A DNA stretch of 44,609 nt from an uncultured Desulfomicrobiaceae bacterium (GTDB lineage Bacteria > Desulfobacterota > Desulfovibrionia > Desulfovibrionales > Desulfomicrobiaceae), in NCBI GenBank assembly GCA_937989665.1, contig CALKRN010000012.1:1-44609 (forward strand), given 5' to 3'. How positions within the stretch are numbered: position 1 is the first letter of the stretch; every line of letters begins with the position of its first letter. Below, in pieces: positions 27,258 to 35,978 of the stretch. Under the pieces are notes generated by a model. It made no database searches, was not told where the DNA came from, and worked only from the letters and a program-made list of their open reading frames with translations. A program made the position numbers and the translations under genes.

Positions 27258-28261
27258 AAGCTACCCCCCTGCACGTTGCTGTCGGGCTCTTTCTCACGAT
27301 GGGCATCGCCCTGGCCACCGGGGTCGTCATCTGGCTCGGTGCCAGTTCCATCCTCGACCGCGGTGCGGTCTTTGTCACCTATTTCGATGAGTCGGTCCAA
27401 GGCCTGTCCATGGATTCGCCCGTCAAATATCGAGGTGTCCCAGTGGGCCGGGTAAGCGGTATCCGCATCGCCCCAGACGCCCGCCTCATTGCCGTGGAAA
27501 TCACTATCTCCAAAGAGCACGCCCCAGCCATGGAAGCACGGCGAGAAAACGCCGTGGCGACCCTCTCCAATGTGGGCATCACCGGCGCCATGTTTGTGGA
27601 AATTGACACCCGCCATCCCCACGAACCAAACCTTTCCCCACCCCTGACCTTCCAACCGCCGGCGCCGGTCATCGCCTCCCGGCCTTCGGAGATCAAAAAA
27701 CTCTTTCGCGAGATCGACACCATCGCCAAACAGGTCCAAGCCGTGGACTTTGCGGGCATCTCCCACACCACCCTTCAGGTCCTCCACACCCTTGATACTA
27801 CCCTCAAGGCGAGCCGCGTGGCCGACATCGCCAATGCCACCCTCCAACTCGTCCAGGACGTGCACCACGCCCTCTCCCGCCAACGGCTCGAACGACTAGC
27901 CGCAGACACGAGCCAGGCAGCCCACGCCCTACGCGGCGCAGCCTTGGCAGCGCAGACCCAAGTGGCTGAATTGGGAGCACTTACCCGTGATCTGCGATCC
28001 CTGGTGGCCGACAACCGCCCCCACCTCGACGCGAGCCTCGCTGCCCTTGCCACGAGTGCCCAAAACCTCTCGGTCCTTCTGCGTCAAACGCAAGAGACCA
28101 TAAGCACCGTGAGTGCCACGACCCGGGAAGGCCAAGACCGCCTCCTCACGACCCTCGATGCCCTCGAGCGCAGCGCCGCCAACCTCGAGAGCTTGACCAC
28201 GCATCTCAAGCACCAACCCTCGCTCCTTCTCTTCTCTGCCCCGCCATCTGCCACGGAGTAA
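27254..28261 (+). CDS. mlaD: MlaD-type MCE-domain protein
   Basis: A 335-residue protein with one N-terminal membrane helix (VAVGLFLTMGIALATGVVIWLG) and an MCE domain at about 35-115 (VTYFDESVQGLSMDSPVKYRGVPVGRV). A long helical C-terminal part rich in Ala, Gln and Leu follows, predicted to be coiled-coil-like. MCE proteins form hexameric rings that guide lipids through the periplasm. The protein is longer than E. coli MlaD (183 residues) and closer in plan to Pqi/Let-like or Mce proteins with helical tails. It ends three bases before the lipoprotein gene. Confidence 0.92.
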   Translation: MKATPLHVAVGLFLTMGIALATGVVIWLGASSILDRGAVFVTYFDESVQGLSMDSPVKYRGVPVGRVSGIRIAPDARLIAVEITISKEHAPAMEARRENAVATLSNVGITGAMFVEIDTRHPHEPNLSPPLTFQPPAPVIASRPSEIKKLFREIDTIAKQVQAVDFAGISHTTLQVLHTLDTTLKASRVADIANATLQLVQDVHHALSRQRLERLAADTSQAAHALRGAALAAQTQVAELGALTRDLRSLVADNRPHLDASLAALATSAQNLSVLLRQTQETISTVSATTREGQDRLLTTLDALERSAANLESLTTHLKHQPSLLLFSAPPSATE

Positions 28262-28264
28262 GCC

Positions 28265-28867
28265 ATGCCCCACGCCTTCGCCCTCATTTTCAGTCTTCTT
28301 TTGACGGCCTGCGCCACCCAACACCTCCCGGAGATCCGCCTCCACACCCTGGAATACGCTCCACCCCAGTTCACCGCCCCCTTCTTGCCCGTCACCATCC
28401 GCGTGGCTCGCTTTGCAATTGTCCCCGAGCTGCGCACGCCGGCCCTGGTTCTAAGCCAGCCGTATTTGCGCAGCGATCTGCCCTGGGATCGCTGGCGGGC
28501 CCTGCCTTCGGCCCTAGCCACTGACTTCCTGCGCCGCGACCTCGTGGCCAGCCAGCTTTTCCGGGCCGTAGTTGATGCTGGGGCCGCACTGCCCATTGAT
28601 TACCAGCTGGAAGGGATTGTGGAAGAGTGGAGCGAATACCGGGAACCCGGCCAACGGATGGCCCGTCTTGGGCTCACCATCACCCTCGTGGATACCCATG
28701 CCCCCCTCGCCCAAGCCGTGCTCTTCCAGCGCCGCTATGACGCGACGGAACCCTGTAGCGCTCCCCATGGCCTGGGGCTCGCCCAAGCCATGAGCCAGGC
28801 CATGGCCCGTCTCTCGGCCCAAATAGTGCGGGACACCTATGAAGCCATCGCCGCACGAACCCGCTAA
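28265..28867 (+). CDS. PqiC-like ABC transport auxiliary lipoprotein
   Basis: A 200-residue lipoprotein: a short signal ending LLLTACATQ gives lipidated Cys16. The remainder resembles the ABC-type transport auxiliary lipoprotein family (PF03886): DLPWDRWRALPSALATDFLRR and YQLEGIVEEWSEY. In Pqi/Let-type systems such a lipoprotein sits in the outer membrane and completes the lipid path. Its place as the fourth gene of the mla operon agrees with this. The E. coli MlaA and MlaC are absent here. Confidence 0.85.
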   Translation: MPHAFALIFSLLLTACATQHLPEIRLHTLEYAPPQFTAPFLPVTIRVARFAIVPELRTPALVLSQPYLRSDLPWDRWRALPSALATDFLRRDLVASQLFRAVVDAGAALPIDYQLEGIVEEWSEYREPGQRMARLGLTITLVDTHAPLAQAVLFQRRYDATEPCSAPHGLGLAQAMSQAMARLSAQIVRDTYEAIAARTR

Positions 28868-28882
28868 GCAGTCCGGCACAGC

Positions 28883-29806
28883 CTAGCGGGCACTCCGGAG
28901 CGGACAGAGCGTCTCGCCATGGGCTGGCTGATGGATGAGGGACGCCTCGATGATTTCCCAGGCCTCCTGGGCGCTGCTCACATAGCAAAAGATGCGCAGG
29001 TCTTCGGGGTTGATGGTCCCGGCTTCCACCAGGGCCTCGAAGTTAATGACCTTGGTCCAAAAGCGCTTGCCAAAGAGAAGGACCGGGATAGGTCGCACTT
29101 TGCGAGTTTGGATGAGGGTAAGGGCCTCAAAGAGCTCATCGAGGGTGCCAAAGCCACCCGGAAAGGCCACCAAGGCCTTGGCACGCATCAAAAGATGCAT
29201 CTTGCGGATAGCAAAATAGTGGAATTGGAAGCATAATTCTGGGGTGATATAGGGGTTGGGATGCTGCTCAAATGGGAGCACAATGTTCATGCCGATGCTC
29301 TTGGCCCCAACATCATGGGCCCCCTGGTTGGCGGCGGCCATAATGCCACCTCCACCCCCAGTGATAATCACCAGTCCCCGCTCCCGGCCTTTTTCAGAAA
29401 CAAGACGCCCAAAGGCCCGCGCCTCGTCGTAGAAATGCGAATAGGTCACCGCCGTGCGGGCGCGCGCGAGTTCTTGACGGAGCACAAGGTCATCGGGCTG
29501 CTTTTTGAGGGCCTCGAGGACCTTTTCCAGACGCACCGCTGCTGCTTCAGGGTCGAGGAGCCGGGCACTGCCATACACTACCACCGTGGACTCAATGCCT
29601 TGCTCCTGGAGGATGAGTTCTGGTTTGAGCAGCTCCAATTGGAGACGCACGGGCCGCAATTCCTCCCGCAGGAGAAAATCAGCATCCTGAAAGGCCAAAC
29701 GGTACGAGGGCGAGGCGGTCTGCGGGCAATCGGCATGAAGTGTTGCAGCATGGGCATCTTCATGGGCAGAAGGGAACACTCCAAAACGACGGGCAAGTTT
29801 GGGCAT
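28883..29806 (-). CDS. LOG-family (lysine decarboxylase-like) protein
   Basis: A 307-residue protein with the LOG/TIGR00730-type Rossmann domain: VVYGSARLLDPEAA, the dinucleotide-like VIITGGGGGIMAAANQGA and the family signature PGGFGTLDELFE. Family members act as cytokinin-activating phosphoribohydrolases or nucleotide-processing enzymes, so the name lysine decarboxylase is historical. The ~75 N-terminal residues are an extension unlike short LOG proteins. It follows ridA by eight bases, with AGGAG before its ATG. It converges with the Mla lipoprotein gene, 15 bp apart, and no terminator was seen between them. Confidence 0.9.
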   Translation of the reverse strand: MPKLARRFGVFPSAHEDAHAATLHADCPQTASPSYRLAFQDADFLLREELRPVRLQLELLKPELILQEQGIESTVVVYGSARLLDPEAAAVRLEKVLEALKKQPDDLVLRQELARARTAVTYSHFYDEARAFGRLVSEKGRERGLVIITGGGGGIMAAANQGAHDVGAKSIGMNIVLPFEQHPNPYITPELCFQFHYFAIRKMHLLMRAKALVAFPGGFGTLDELFEALTLIQTRKVRPIPVLLFGKRFWTKVINFEALVEAGTINPEDLRIFCYVSSAQEAWEIIEASLIHQPAHGETLCPLRSAR

Positions 29807-29814
29807 AGGATCTC

Positions 29815-30198
29815 CTAGAGCGTGGCGAGGACAGCGACGGCCCGAATTTCTACCGCGGCACCCAAGGGCAGGGCCGCCACACCCACGACTGCCCGAGCAG
29901 GGCGGTGCTCACCCAACACCGCCGCATAGATGGCGTTGAACTCCGCAAAAGAGCCCATGTCAGTAAGAAAGACATCCACACTGACGACCTCGGCCCATGT
30001 GCCTCCAGCGGCCGCGAGGATGGCCTCCACATTGGCCAGGGCCTGCCGGGTTTGATCCTCCATCCCTTCTCGCAAACACCCCGTCGTTGGGTCCAAGCCG
30101 AGCTGGCCACTCATAAACAGAAAATGGCCGCTTCGCACCGCCTGAGCATAGGGTCCCACAGCCGCCGGGGCCGCCGTGGTGTGGATAGTATGGAGCAT
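29815..30198 (-). CDS. ridA: RidA-family enamine/imine deaminase
   Basis: A 127-residue protein of the RidA/YjgF family, which hydrolyses reactive enamine intermediates from PLP enzymes. Typical features are AVGPYAQAVRSGHFLFMSGQLGLDP, DQTRQALANVEAILAAAG and the C-terminal RPARAVVGVAALPLGAAVEIRAVA with the conserved Arg. The ATG at 30198 matches the family N-terminus; an upstream in-frame extension would reach into the STT3 end. It sits 22 bp after STT3 and 8 bp before the LOG gene. Confidence 0.95.
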   Translation of the reverse strand: MLHTIHTTAAPAAVGPYAQAVRSGHFLFMSGQLGLDPTTGCLREGMEDQTRQALANVEAILAAAGGTWAEVVSVDVFLTDMGSFAEFNAIYAAVLGEHRPARAVVGVAALPLGAAVEIRAVAVLATL

Positions 30199-30220
30199 GC
30201 TTCCCCCTCCACGATTGGGA

Positions 30221-32338
30221 TTAACGGGCACGGTAGACGCGCACCCAAGGATAACGATCGACGACCAGCTCCAAGTACGGGGCCACATGCGCCGGATCGC
30301 CTAAGAGGAGCTGAACCATCATGGCACCATAGGCACGGCGATCCGCCAAATAGATGGAATTGGCCGCCTCATTGATGATGGCATACAGTCCCGAGCCAGA
30401 TTTCCAGGTAAGGAGCCGTGGCGGTGGGCCAACGATATGCAGTCCCTCCAGGGGGAAAACGCGGTTCGCATTCCTGAGTACCCCCTGTTGGGTGTCAATA
30501 TCCGTCTTCCCCACCACTGGTTGGAGGATCGCCGGGGCACTGGTTCCGCTCTCCACATCCCAATGCCCGAAGTACGAGATCCAGCCAGCAATGCGCATAT
30601 TTTCCCAGGTTACCACGAGGTACTGCTCCGGAAGCAGGGGCCAAGGGAGGTCCTCCTGCGCCAAGCGCCGCAGGCTCTCTTTGGTCCCCTTCGCTCCCAA
30701 GGGGCGAAATCCCACCATAGGGTCGGTAGTGTAGGTGCCGTTGTCCGCGCTCAGCTGATGCAGGGTAACCAACTTCATGAGCTGGGCGGCTTGGCGGGGC
30801 GACTCGGTCATATGGACCCGCGCCAGAGGAAAAAGCCACGGTCCATCATGCAAGCCGCCGTCACCAAAACTCCTGCGCTCCGCAAAATACTGGGCTGCAT
30901 AGCCATAGTCCCACCACTGCCACAGCCGGGCGTCGGGCGGAGTCTGCTCCCGCAAGGACAGGTAGACCTCAGCAAACGTTTTGGGAATGACCGGAATCGG
31001 CACGACCTGTCGCATGGCATCGGCTGCCGGCCAAAGGGCAAAACAACTGAGCACAAGCTGGATAATCCACCGCTGTCCTTGGCGGGAGATCTTCTGGCGT
31101 ATTCCCCAAGCGAGCCCAAACGCGAGCCCAATGCCAGCAGGCACGCCTCCATACATGGTGAAGCGATTGCCGAGCCAGACACTGGCCACCCCCAGCCCCC
31201 AAAAGGGAGCAAAGACAAAAAGATTCGGCCAACGCCATAGGCTCACGGCAAATCCAAGGGACGAAACCACAAAAAGCCAAGGTCGGCCTGCAATCCGTTC
31301 CATCGTCCCCAACCAATCGAGGTTCTGGGCCTCACGGATACTCTGAACAACGGAGGGCAGTTTGAGGGTATCCCCCGAGCCCACGAGGTCCACCGACGAA
31401 TTTTTCGTAAACATGGCCAAACGGACGGCATACTCCTCAAGCAAGCGGGCAAAATCGGAAAAGTACACCGCTGCGATGGCGGCCACCGCCGCCGCCCAGA
31501 GGAGTCGGCGCCCTTGCGCCGCACAGGCCAAGGCCCCCACCGCCAAGGCTGCGGCTACTAGCCCAGGCAGACCAAGGTAGATGATGGAGAATACCGCCAA
31601 AAGCTCGAGGACTGCTTCCCTCCAACGCTTCGGCTGACCGAAGACCAGCACGACAAGCGCAACGCAGACCAATACCGCCAAAAGCACCGTGCCACTTTGC
31701 GGATAAAACCCCCGGCTGGCCGCGCCAGCAAGACCGATGCCCAAGGGCCAAAGGAGTGCCGCTCGGCCCTCATCGTCCTGAGAGCCCCAAGGATTTCGCA
31801 AAAATCTCTGACTCCAGACGGCCAACAGCGCAGCCACCAGTGTCGGAAAAAAAAGGGAGAGGATATCGGTATCGCAAAAACCAATGCGTGTGCGCACAAG
31901 AAAACCAAGGCTCGTGCCGGCCATGACCCCTGCCAAGGCCCCTGCCTCTGGCACACCCAAACGAAAAGCCAGCCAACATACTGGCACGCAGGTGATGGGG
32001 GTCACCACCACCGGCAGCCAAAAGCCAATCACTCCAAGGGGCAAACCCGTAAGGGCGTGCAGGGCCGCGAGGCCGTGCGCCATCCACGTATCCACATAGT
32101 CGCCAATCCCCTTGGCGCCAGCAAGCCAGGCATAAGCATCATGGGTGGCCATGAGGGGTTCATCCCCCACCCAAAAAAACGGTTCCATCCATTGGGGAAA
32201 CTCGGTCAGACGCAAGAGTGTCCCGATGGCCAACGAGAGGACGAGGGCGAAGTAAAACTCGCCCCGAAAAGAGAGCTCCAGGACCGTTCGCCTGGAGTCA
32301 CGGAGCAGAGTACCATCCTGCGTACGTTCATTTACCAT
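30221..32338 (-). CDS. STT3/PglB/AglB-type oligosaccharyltransferase
   Basis: A 705-residue membrane protein with about 13 membrane segments and a C-terminal periplasmic domain. The catalytic signatures are WWDYGYAAQYF at 475, the first acidic loop ATHDAYAWLAG (Asp67), GFCDTDILSLFFP (DTD 156-158) and SIREAQ, a candidate for the flexible-loop Glu motif. It would transfer a lipid-linked glycan to Asn in N-X-S/T of exported proteins. Bacterial homologues are known in epsilonproteobacteria and Desulfovibrio. ATG 32338 was preferred over 32344 and 32356 because AGGAG lies six bases upstream. No glycosyltransferase cluster accompanies it, so the glycan is made elsewhere. Confidence 0.92.
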   Translation of the reverse strand: MVNERTQDGTLLRDSRRTVLELSFRGEFYFALVLSLAIGTLLRLTEFPQWMEPFFWVGDEPLMATHDAYAWLAGAKGIGDYVDTWMAHGLAALHALTGLPLGVIGFWLPVVVTPITCVPVCWLAFRLGVPEAGALAGVMAGTSLGFLVRTRIGFCDTDILSLFFPTLVAALLAVWSQRFLRNPWGSQDDEGRAALLWPLGIGLAGAASRGFYPQSGTVLLAVLVCVALVVLVFGQPKRWREAVLELLAVFSIIYLGLPGLVAAALAVGALACAAQGRRLLWAAAVAAIAAVYFSDFARLLEEYAVRLAMFTKNSSVDLVGSGDTLKLPSVVQSIREAQNLDWLGTMERIAGRPWLFVVSSLGFAVSLWRWPNLFVFAPFWGLGVASVWLGNRFTMYGGVPAGIGLAFGLAWGIRQKISRQGQRWIIQLVLSCFALWPAADAMRQVVPIPVIPKTFAEVYLSLREQTPPDARLWQWWDYGYAAQYFAERRSFGDGGLHDGPWLFPLARVHMTESPRQAAQLMKLVTLHQLSADNGTYTTDPMVGFRPLGAKGTKESLRRLAQEDLPWPLLPEQYLVVTWENMRIAGWISYFGHWDVESGTSAPAILQPVVGKTDIDTQQGVLRNANRVFPLEGLHIVGPPPRLLTWKSGSGLYAIINEAANSIYLADRRAYGAMMVQLLLGDPAHVAPYLELVVDRYPWVRVYRAR

Positions 32339-32839
32339 GGGCATCTCCTGGAACACCTTTCCGGACTTCGTGGCAGCGTCTGCCTACATGGAGATGTCCC
32401 AAGGCTCAACCGCCATTTTCCCACGGTCCTGCCCCTTGGCAAAGATGCTCTCCATGGCCTGCCGCTGTCCCAACCCGCTGTTGGTGCTGCCTGCTAAAGT
32501 GGAACCTGCCGGGAGGACTTCAGAGGCGGTGCGTCAAACGATTGTCTTTGTCATCTTCCTGGGGGCTGTTGGCCGCAACCAACCCGCACCGCCACGCGCA
32601 TCTGGCGACAACTCCCTCCCCATCAGGGGGCACACTCCCAATGGGAGGGTCTTTGGGATAACCCTTGTTGGGGGCAAGGGCGAAGGTGTTGCCTCACGCC
32701 ACGGTGTGCGGCTCGAGCGGCGCGTACGACAACGGCTTATAGCCAACATCAAAGAGGGAGTGCTCAAAAAAAGAAGGGGCAGCCGCGCATTGCCGTCACG
32801 ATGGGGAGCAAGGGGAGCAACCCGTGCTCAAACAAAACG
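32339..32839. other. 500-bp gap without a recognised gene
   Basis: This stretch lies between the STT3 start and the tRNA-Ser(UGA) end. The open frames that cross it share no family features. A T-rich minus-strand tract at 32766-32772 may end tRNA transcription (separate entry). No clear STT3 promoter was identified. Confidence 0.5.
32766..32794 (-). terminator. Possible terminator after the serine tRNA genes
   Basis: On the minus strand GGCA...TGCC forms a short 4-bp stem followed by CCCTTCTTTTTTTG, with seven T at 32772-32766. It lies about 45 bp past the tRNA-Ser(UGA) end. The stem is weak, so only the T-run supports it. Confidence 0.35.
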
Positions 32840-32929
32840 TGGCGGAGGGTTAGGGATTCGAACCCCAGATGCCCGTGAAGGCATGCCGGTTTTCAAGACC
32901 GGTGCAATCAACCACTCTGCCAACCCTCC
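32840..32929 (-). tRNA. tRNA-Ser (anticodon UGA)
   Basis: The acceptor stem GGAGGGT pairs with ACCCTCC, followed by G73 and an encoded CCA. The anticodon loop CTTGAAA gives UGA (plus-strand TCA at 32893-32895). A long variable arm, as in class II tRNAs, precedes the T arm GGGGTTCGAATCCC. It reads UCN serine codons. Confidence 0.97.
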
Positions 32930-33009
32930 GAAGAATTGTCGGCGCAGGGGGAGGGATCAGAAGCGGCCTGTGCCAGGCCCAGATGGAGGATCTCCCCGGC
33001 TCCGAAGAA

Positions 33010-33106
<97 letters not shown>

Positions 33107-33123
33107 ATCCATCGAGAAGCCGG

Positions 33124-33152
33124 CCTGTAGCCAAGGCAGAAGGGGTCGTCAA
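33124..33152 (-). promoter_or_regulatory. Promoter of the serine tRNA genes
   Basis: On the minus strand TTGACG (33152-33147) and TACAGG (33129-33124) are 17 bp apart, with the -10 ending 17 bp before the tRNA-Ser(GCU) 5' end, an ordinary distance for a stable-RNA promoter. Confidence 0.6.
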
Positions 33153-33209
33153 CCGAAAACTCCGCACCAAAGAAGACCAAGAACCTAGCCCCTTGGAGCG
33201 CTGCCCTTT

Positions 33210-33238
33210 TTGACAGCTCCAGCGCCTCCGGCTACAGG
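33210..33238 (+). promoter_or_regulatory. Promoter of the hom operon
   Basis: TTGACA (33210-33215), a 17-bp spacer and TACAGG (33233-33238) lie about 45 bp before the GTG of hom. The -35 is perfect; the -10 is identical to that of the divergent tRNA promoter. An inverted repeat GGAGC/GCTCC (33195-33199, 33216-33220) brackets the -35 and could be a regulator site. Confidence 0.6.
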
Positions 33239-33283
33239 GCGCGGAAATTATGCGGCACCTTGGGCCGCCAGCAGGAGGCATGT

Positions 33284-34579
33284 GTGGAAGCATCGGTCAT
33301 CCATCTGGGACTTGCGGGCCTGGGCACGGTAGGCTGTGGCTTGGTGCGCATCATCGAGGAAAACAGCGACTGGATCGCCCGGCGCCTCGGCAAGCGCTTG
33401 GTGGTCAAGACCATTCTCGTGCGTGACCCCGCCAAACCCCGTCCCATCTCTCCCTCGCCGCACACCCGGCTAACCACCGATCCCCAGGAGCTTCTTACCG
33501 ACGCCAACATCGACATTGTTGTCGAGCTCGCTGGGGGGATCGATTTTCCACGCTGGCTCATCCGGGAGGCCCTCCTCCATGGCAAGTCGGTGGTCACGGC
33601 CAACAAGGCCCTTTTGGCCGAGCATGGGCCCGAGCTCTTCGAACTCGCGGCCTCCCGCGGATTGGGGCTCTACTATGAAGCCAGTGTGGCCGGTGGCATC
33701 CCGGTCATTCAGACCCTCAAAGAGAGCCTTGCTGGCAATCGCATCAAAAACATCACCGGCATCCTCAATGGCACGGCCAATTTTATCCTCAGCGAGATGA
33801 CCCAACATGGCGAGGACTTTGCCACCGCCTTGGCCAAGGCCCAAGATCGCGGCTATGCCGAGGCCGACCCCACCCTCGATGTGGAGGGGTGGGACGCCGC
33901 CCACAAGCTCGTCATCCTCATCCGCCTGGCAACAGGCCAAGATGTCCCGCTCTCCTTGCTCGTGGTGGAGGGGATCCGTGGCCTTGAGGCCCAAGACATC
34001 GCCCTGGCACGTGAATTTGGCTACCGTATCAAGCTTGTAGCCCAGATGCGCGACAAATCCGGCCGCCTCCAAGCCGGTGTTTATCCAGCACTTTTGCCCG
34101 AAGACCACATCCTAGCCAAGGTGGACGGCCCCTTCAACGCCATCCTTCTCGAGGGCAATGCCGTAGGGCCCATTATGCTCTACGGCCAAGGGGCCGGGGA
34201 CCTCCCCACCGGCAGTGCCGTGCTTGCCGACATCCTCGCCCTGGCCCGCTCCGGGTGCTCGCCCAATAATACTGGATTTCTGGAGAGCCGGCTGCCCCAG
34301 GCCCAGGTCCTCACCCCGGCCCTCACAATCTTCCGTCACTATTTTCGGTTCACGGTCGTCGATAAGCCCGGGGTAGTGGCCGCCATTGCCGGGGCCATGG
34401 GCGAGGCCAATATCAGTATCGCCCAGATGGTCCAACGTGGTGCCAATCCCGATAGCAGCGTGCCCATCGTCTTTTTCACCCACAATGCCCAAATGCGCGA
34501 TGTGGAGCGGGCCCTGGCCACGATTGCTTCGTTTAGCTTTGTCCTTGACCGCCCTGTCCACTACCGGATTCTGGCATGA
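33284..34579 (+). CDS. hom: Homoserine dehydrogenase
   Basis: A 431-residue enzyme that reduces aspartate semialdehyde to homoserine with NAD(P)H. The Rossmann nucleotide-binding motif GLAGLGTVGCG is at the N-terminus, followed by VVTANKALLAEHGPE and TGILNGTANFILSEM, which contain active-site residues. The C-terminal ~80 residues are an ACT domain (FTVVDKPGVVAAIAGAMGEANISI), normally for feedback inhibition by threonine. The GTG at 33284 has AGGAGG five bases upstream and fits the family start. It is the first gene of an operon with the ApgM-like gene, whose ATG overlaps its stop (34576-34579). Confidence 0.96.
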   Translation: MEASVIHLGLAGLGTVGCGLVRIIEENSDWIARRLGKRLVVKTILVRDPAKPRPISPSPHTRLTTDPQELLTDANIDIVVELAGGIDFPRWLIREALLHGKSVVTANKALLAEHGPELFELAASRGLGLYYEASVAGGIPVIQTLKESLAGNRIKNITGILNGTANFILSEMTQHGEDFATALAKAQDRGYAEADPTLDVEGWDAAHKLVILIRLATGQDVPLSLLVVEGIRGLEAQDIALAREFGYRIKLVAQMRDKSGRLQAGVYPALLPEDHILAKVDGPFNAILLEGNAVGPIMLYGQGAGDLPTGSAVLADILALARSGCSPNNTGFLESRLPQAQVLTPALTIFRHYFRFTVVDKPGVVAAIAGAMGEANISIAQMVQRGANPDSSVPIVFFTHNAQMRDVERALATIASFSFVLDRPVHYRILA

Positions 34580-35766
34580 AACTCGTCTATCTCGTTGCTG
34601 ATGGCATGAGCGGATGGCCCGGAGAACTAGGAGAGCAGACGGCCCTAGAGGGGGCGAGCACCCCTACGCTCGACAGGCTCGCTCGCCAGTCCCTTGTCGG
34701 CCAGTGCGCGACCATTCCCTCGGGCATGCCCCCAGGTTCGGACGTGGCCAACATGGCCCTCCTTGGCTTTGACCCCCGGCAGTACCATACGGGCCGAGGC
34801 CCCATTGAGGCCGCAGCCCAGGGTCTCACCTTAGACCCCAACGACCTCGTATGGCGCATGAACCTGGTGACGGTCTCTGCTTGGACGCCAGAGGGACAAA
34901 TGGAGGACTATAGCGCTGGGCATATTGACACCGCCACGGCCTCATTCCTCCTTGAGCGCCTGCGCTATGAAGCCCCGGCGGGCATCGACATCTTTCCTGG
35001 CGTCCAATACCGGCATCTTCTCGTCCAGCGCCACGCTGCTGGCACCGTGGCAGCCTCTCTCACCATTCGCCCCCCCCACGACATCCTGGGCCAGGAGATT
35101 GCCCCTGACCTCACCGCCCTCGCCCAAGTTCCTGAACTCCTTGCCTTTGCCACGGCAAGCCACGCCCTCCTCACCCAGGCCAACCCCTCTCGCGCCAATG
35201 CCATCTGGCCCTGGGGCCAGGGCCGGCCGCTGCAGCTTCCTTCCTTCGAGACCACCTATGGCCAGCGCGGGGCCGTCGTCTCTGCCGTGGATCTCATTCG
35301 CGGCTTAGGCCGGGCCGCTGGCCTCACCGTGCTTGACGTCCCAGGGGCCACCGGCCTCCTCGACACCAACTACGAAGGCAAGGTGGCCGCTGCCCTGGAT
35401 TTTCTCCAGGAAGGCGATTTCGTCTTCCTCCACGTGGAGGCCCCGGACGAATGCGGCCACATGGGAGACGCTGCCCTCAAGGCTGAAGCCATCAGCCGCT
35501 TTGACGCACGCATCGCCGCCCCTGTCTTCCACGGACTTCGAGCCTTGGGCGAGCCGTTTACCCTCGTGATTACCTGCGACCACGCCACGCCAGTTGCCAA
35601 ACGCACCCACGTGGCTGAGCCGGTCCCGTTCTTGCTATACCGCGACGGCTGTCCCCAACCCGGACCAGCGGCCTTCAGCGAGGCCTCCACGGCCACAGGC
35701 CTTCATCTCGCCTCAGGACCTGAACTCCTCCACCTCGCCCTTCGCCGCCGCCAAGAGAGGCCATAG
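34576..35766 (+). CDS. ApgM-family protein, likely homoserine kinase (ThrB-type function)
   Basis: A 396-residue protein of the archaeal-type cofactor-independent phosphoglycerate mutase/alkaline phosphatase superfamily. Metal and phosphate residues are in VADGMSGWP (Asp9), SGMPPGSDVANM (Ser55 nucleophile), EAPDECGHMGD and ITCDHATPVAKRTHV. TIGR02535-type proteins of this group are annotated both as phosphoglycerate mutase and as proposed homoserine kinase. The 4-bp overlap with hom makes the second role more likely: phosphorylation of homoserine on the way to threonine. I recall genetic evidence for such a function in Desulfovibrio. The enzymatic activity is inferred, not seen. Confidence 0.8.
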   Translation: MKLVYLVADGMSGWPGELGEQTALEGASTPTLDRLARQSLVGQCATIPSGMPPGSDVANMALLGFDPRQYHTGRGPIEAAAQGLTLDPNDLVWRMNLVTVSAWTPEGQMEDYSAGHIDTATASFLLERLRYEAPAGIDIFPGVQYRHLLVQRHAAGTVAASLTIRPPHDILGQEIAPDLTALAQVPELLAFATASHALLTQANPSRANAIWPWGQGRPLQLPSFETTYGQRGAVVSAVDLIRGLGRAAGLTVLDVPGATGLLDTNYEGKVAAALDFLQEGDFVFLHVEAPDECGHMGDAALKAEAISRFDARIAAPVFHGLRALGEPFTLVITCDHATPVAKRTHVAEPVPFLLYRDGCPQPGPAAFSEASTATGLHLASGPELLHLALRRRQERP

Positions 35767-35768
35767 CC

Positions 35769-35978
35769 ATGCCCTTTCCTCTGCCCCGTGCCCTCGAGAC
35801 TATCCATTCCATCTGGAACGCCAGCCCCGTGCACGAACCCATGCGTTCTCCTCAGCCCCACACCCTCGACCTTGTCTGGAATTGGGGAGACGCATGCGGC
35901 CACTGCCCCGACCCACGCCCCCCGCTGTCCCTTCCTCTGGGCGTCTCCCATTGCCTCCACCATGGGGAGGTCCCATGA
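35769..35978 (+). CDS. Possible small ORF between the ApgM-like and YbgC-like genes
   Basis: A 69-codon frame starts two bases after the apgM stop (GAGAGG upstream) and ends in an ATGA overlap with the thioesterase start. The product contains a CGHC pair and many Pro residues. The fit to both neighbours is exact, but the composition is not convincing and there is no homologue I know, so it may be a chance frame in a 200-bp spacer. Confidence 0.3.
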   Translation: MPFPLPRALETIHSIWNASPVHEPMRSPQPHTLDLVWNWGDACGHCPDPRPPLSLPLGVSHCLHHGEVP

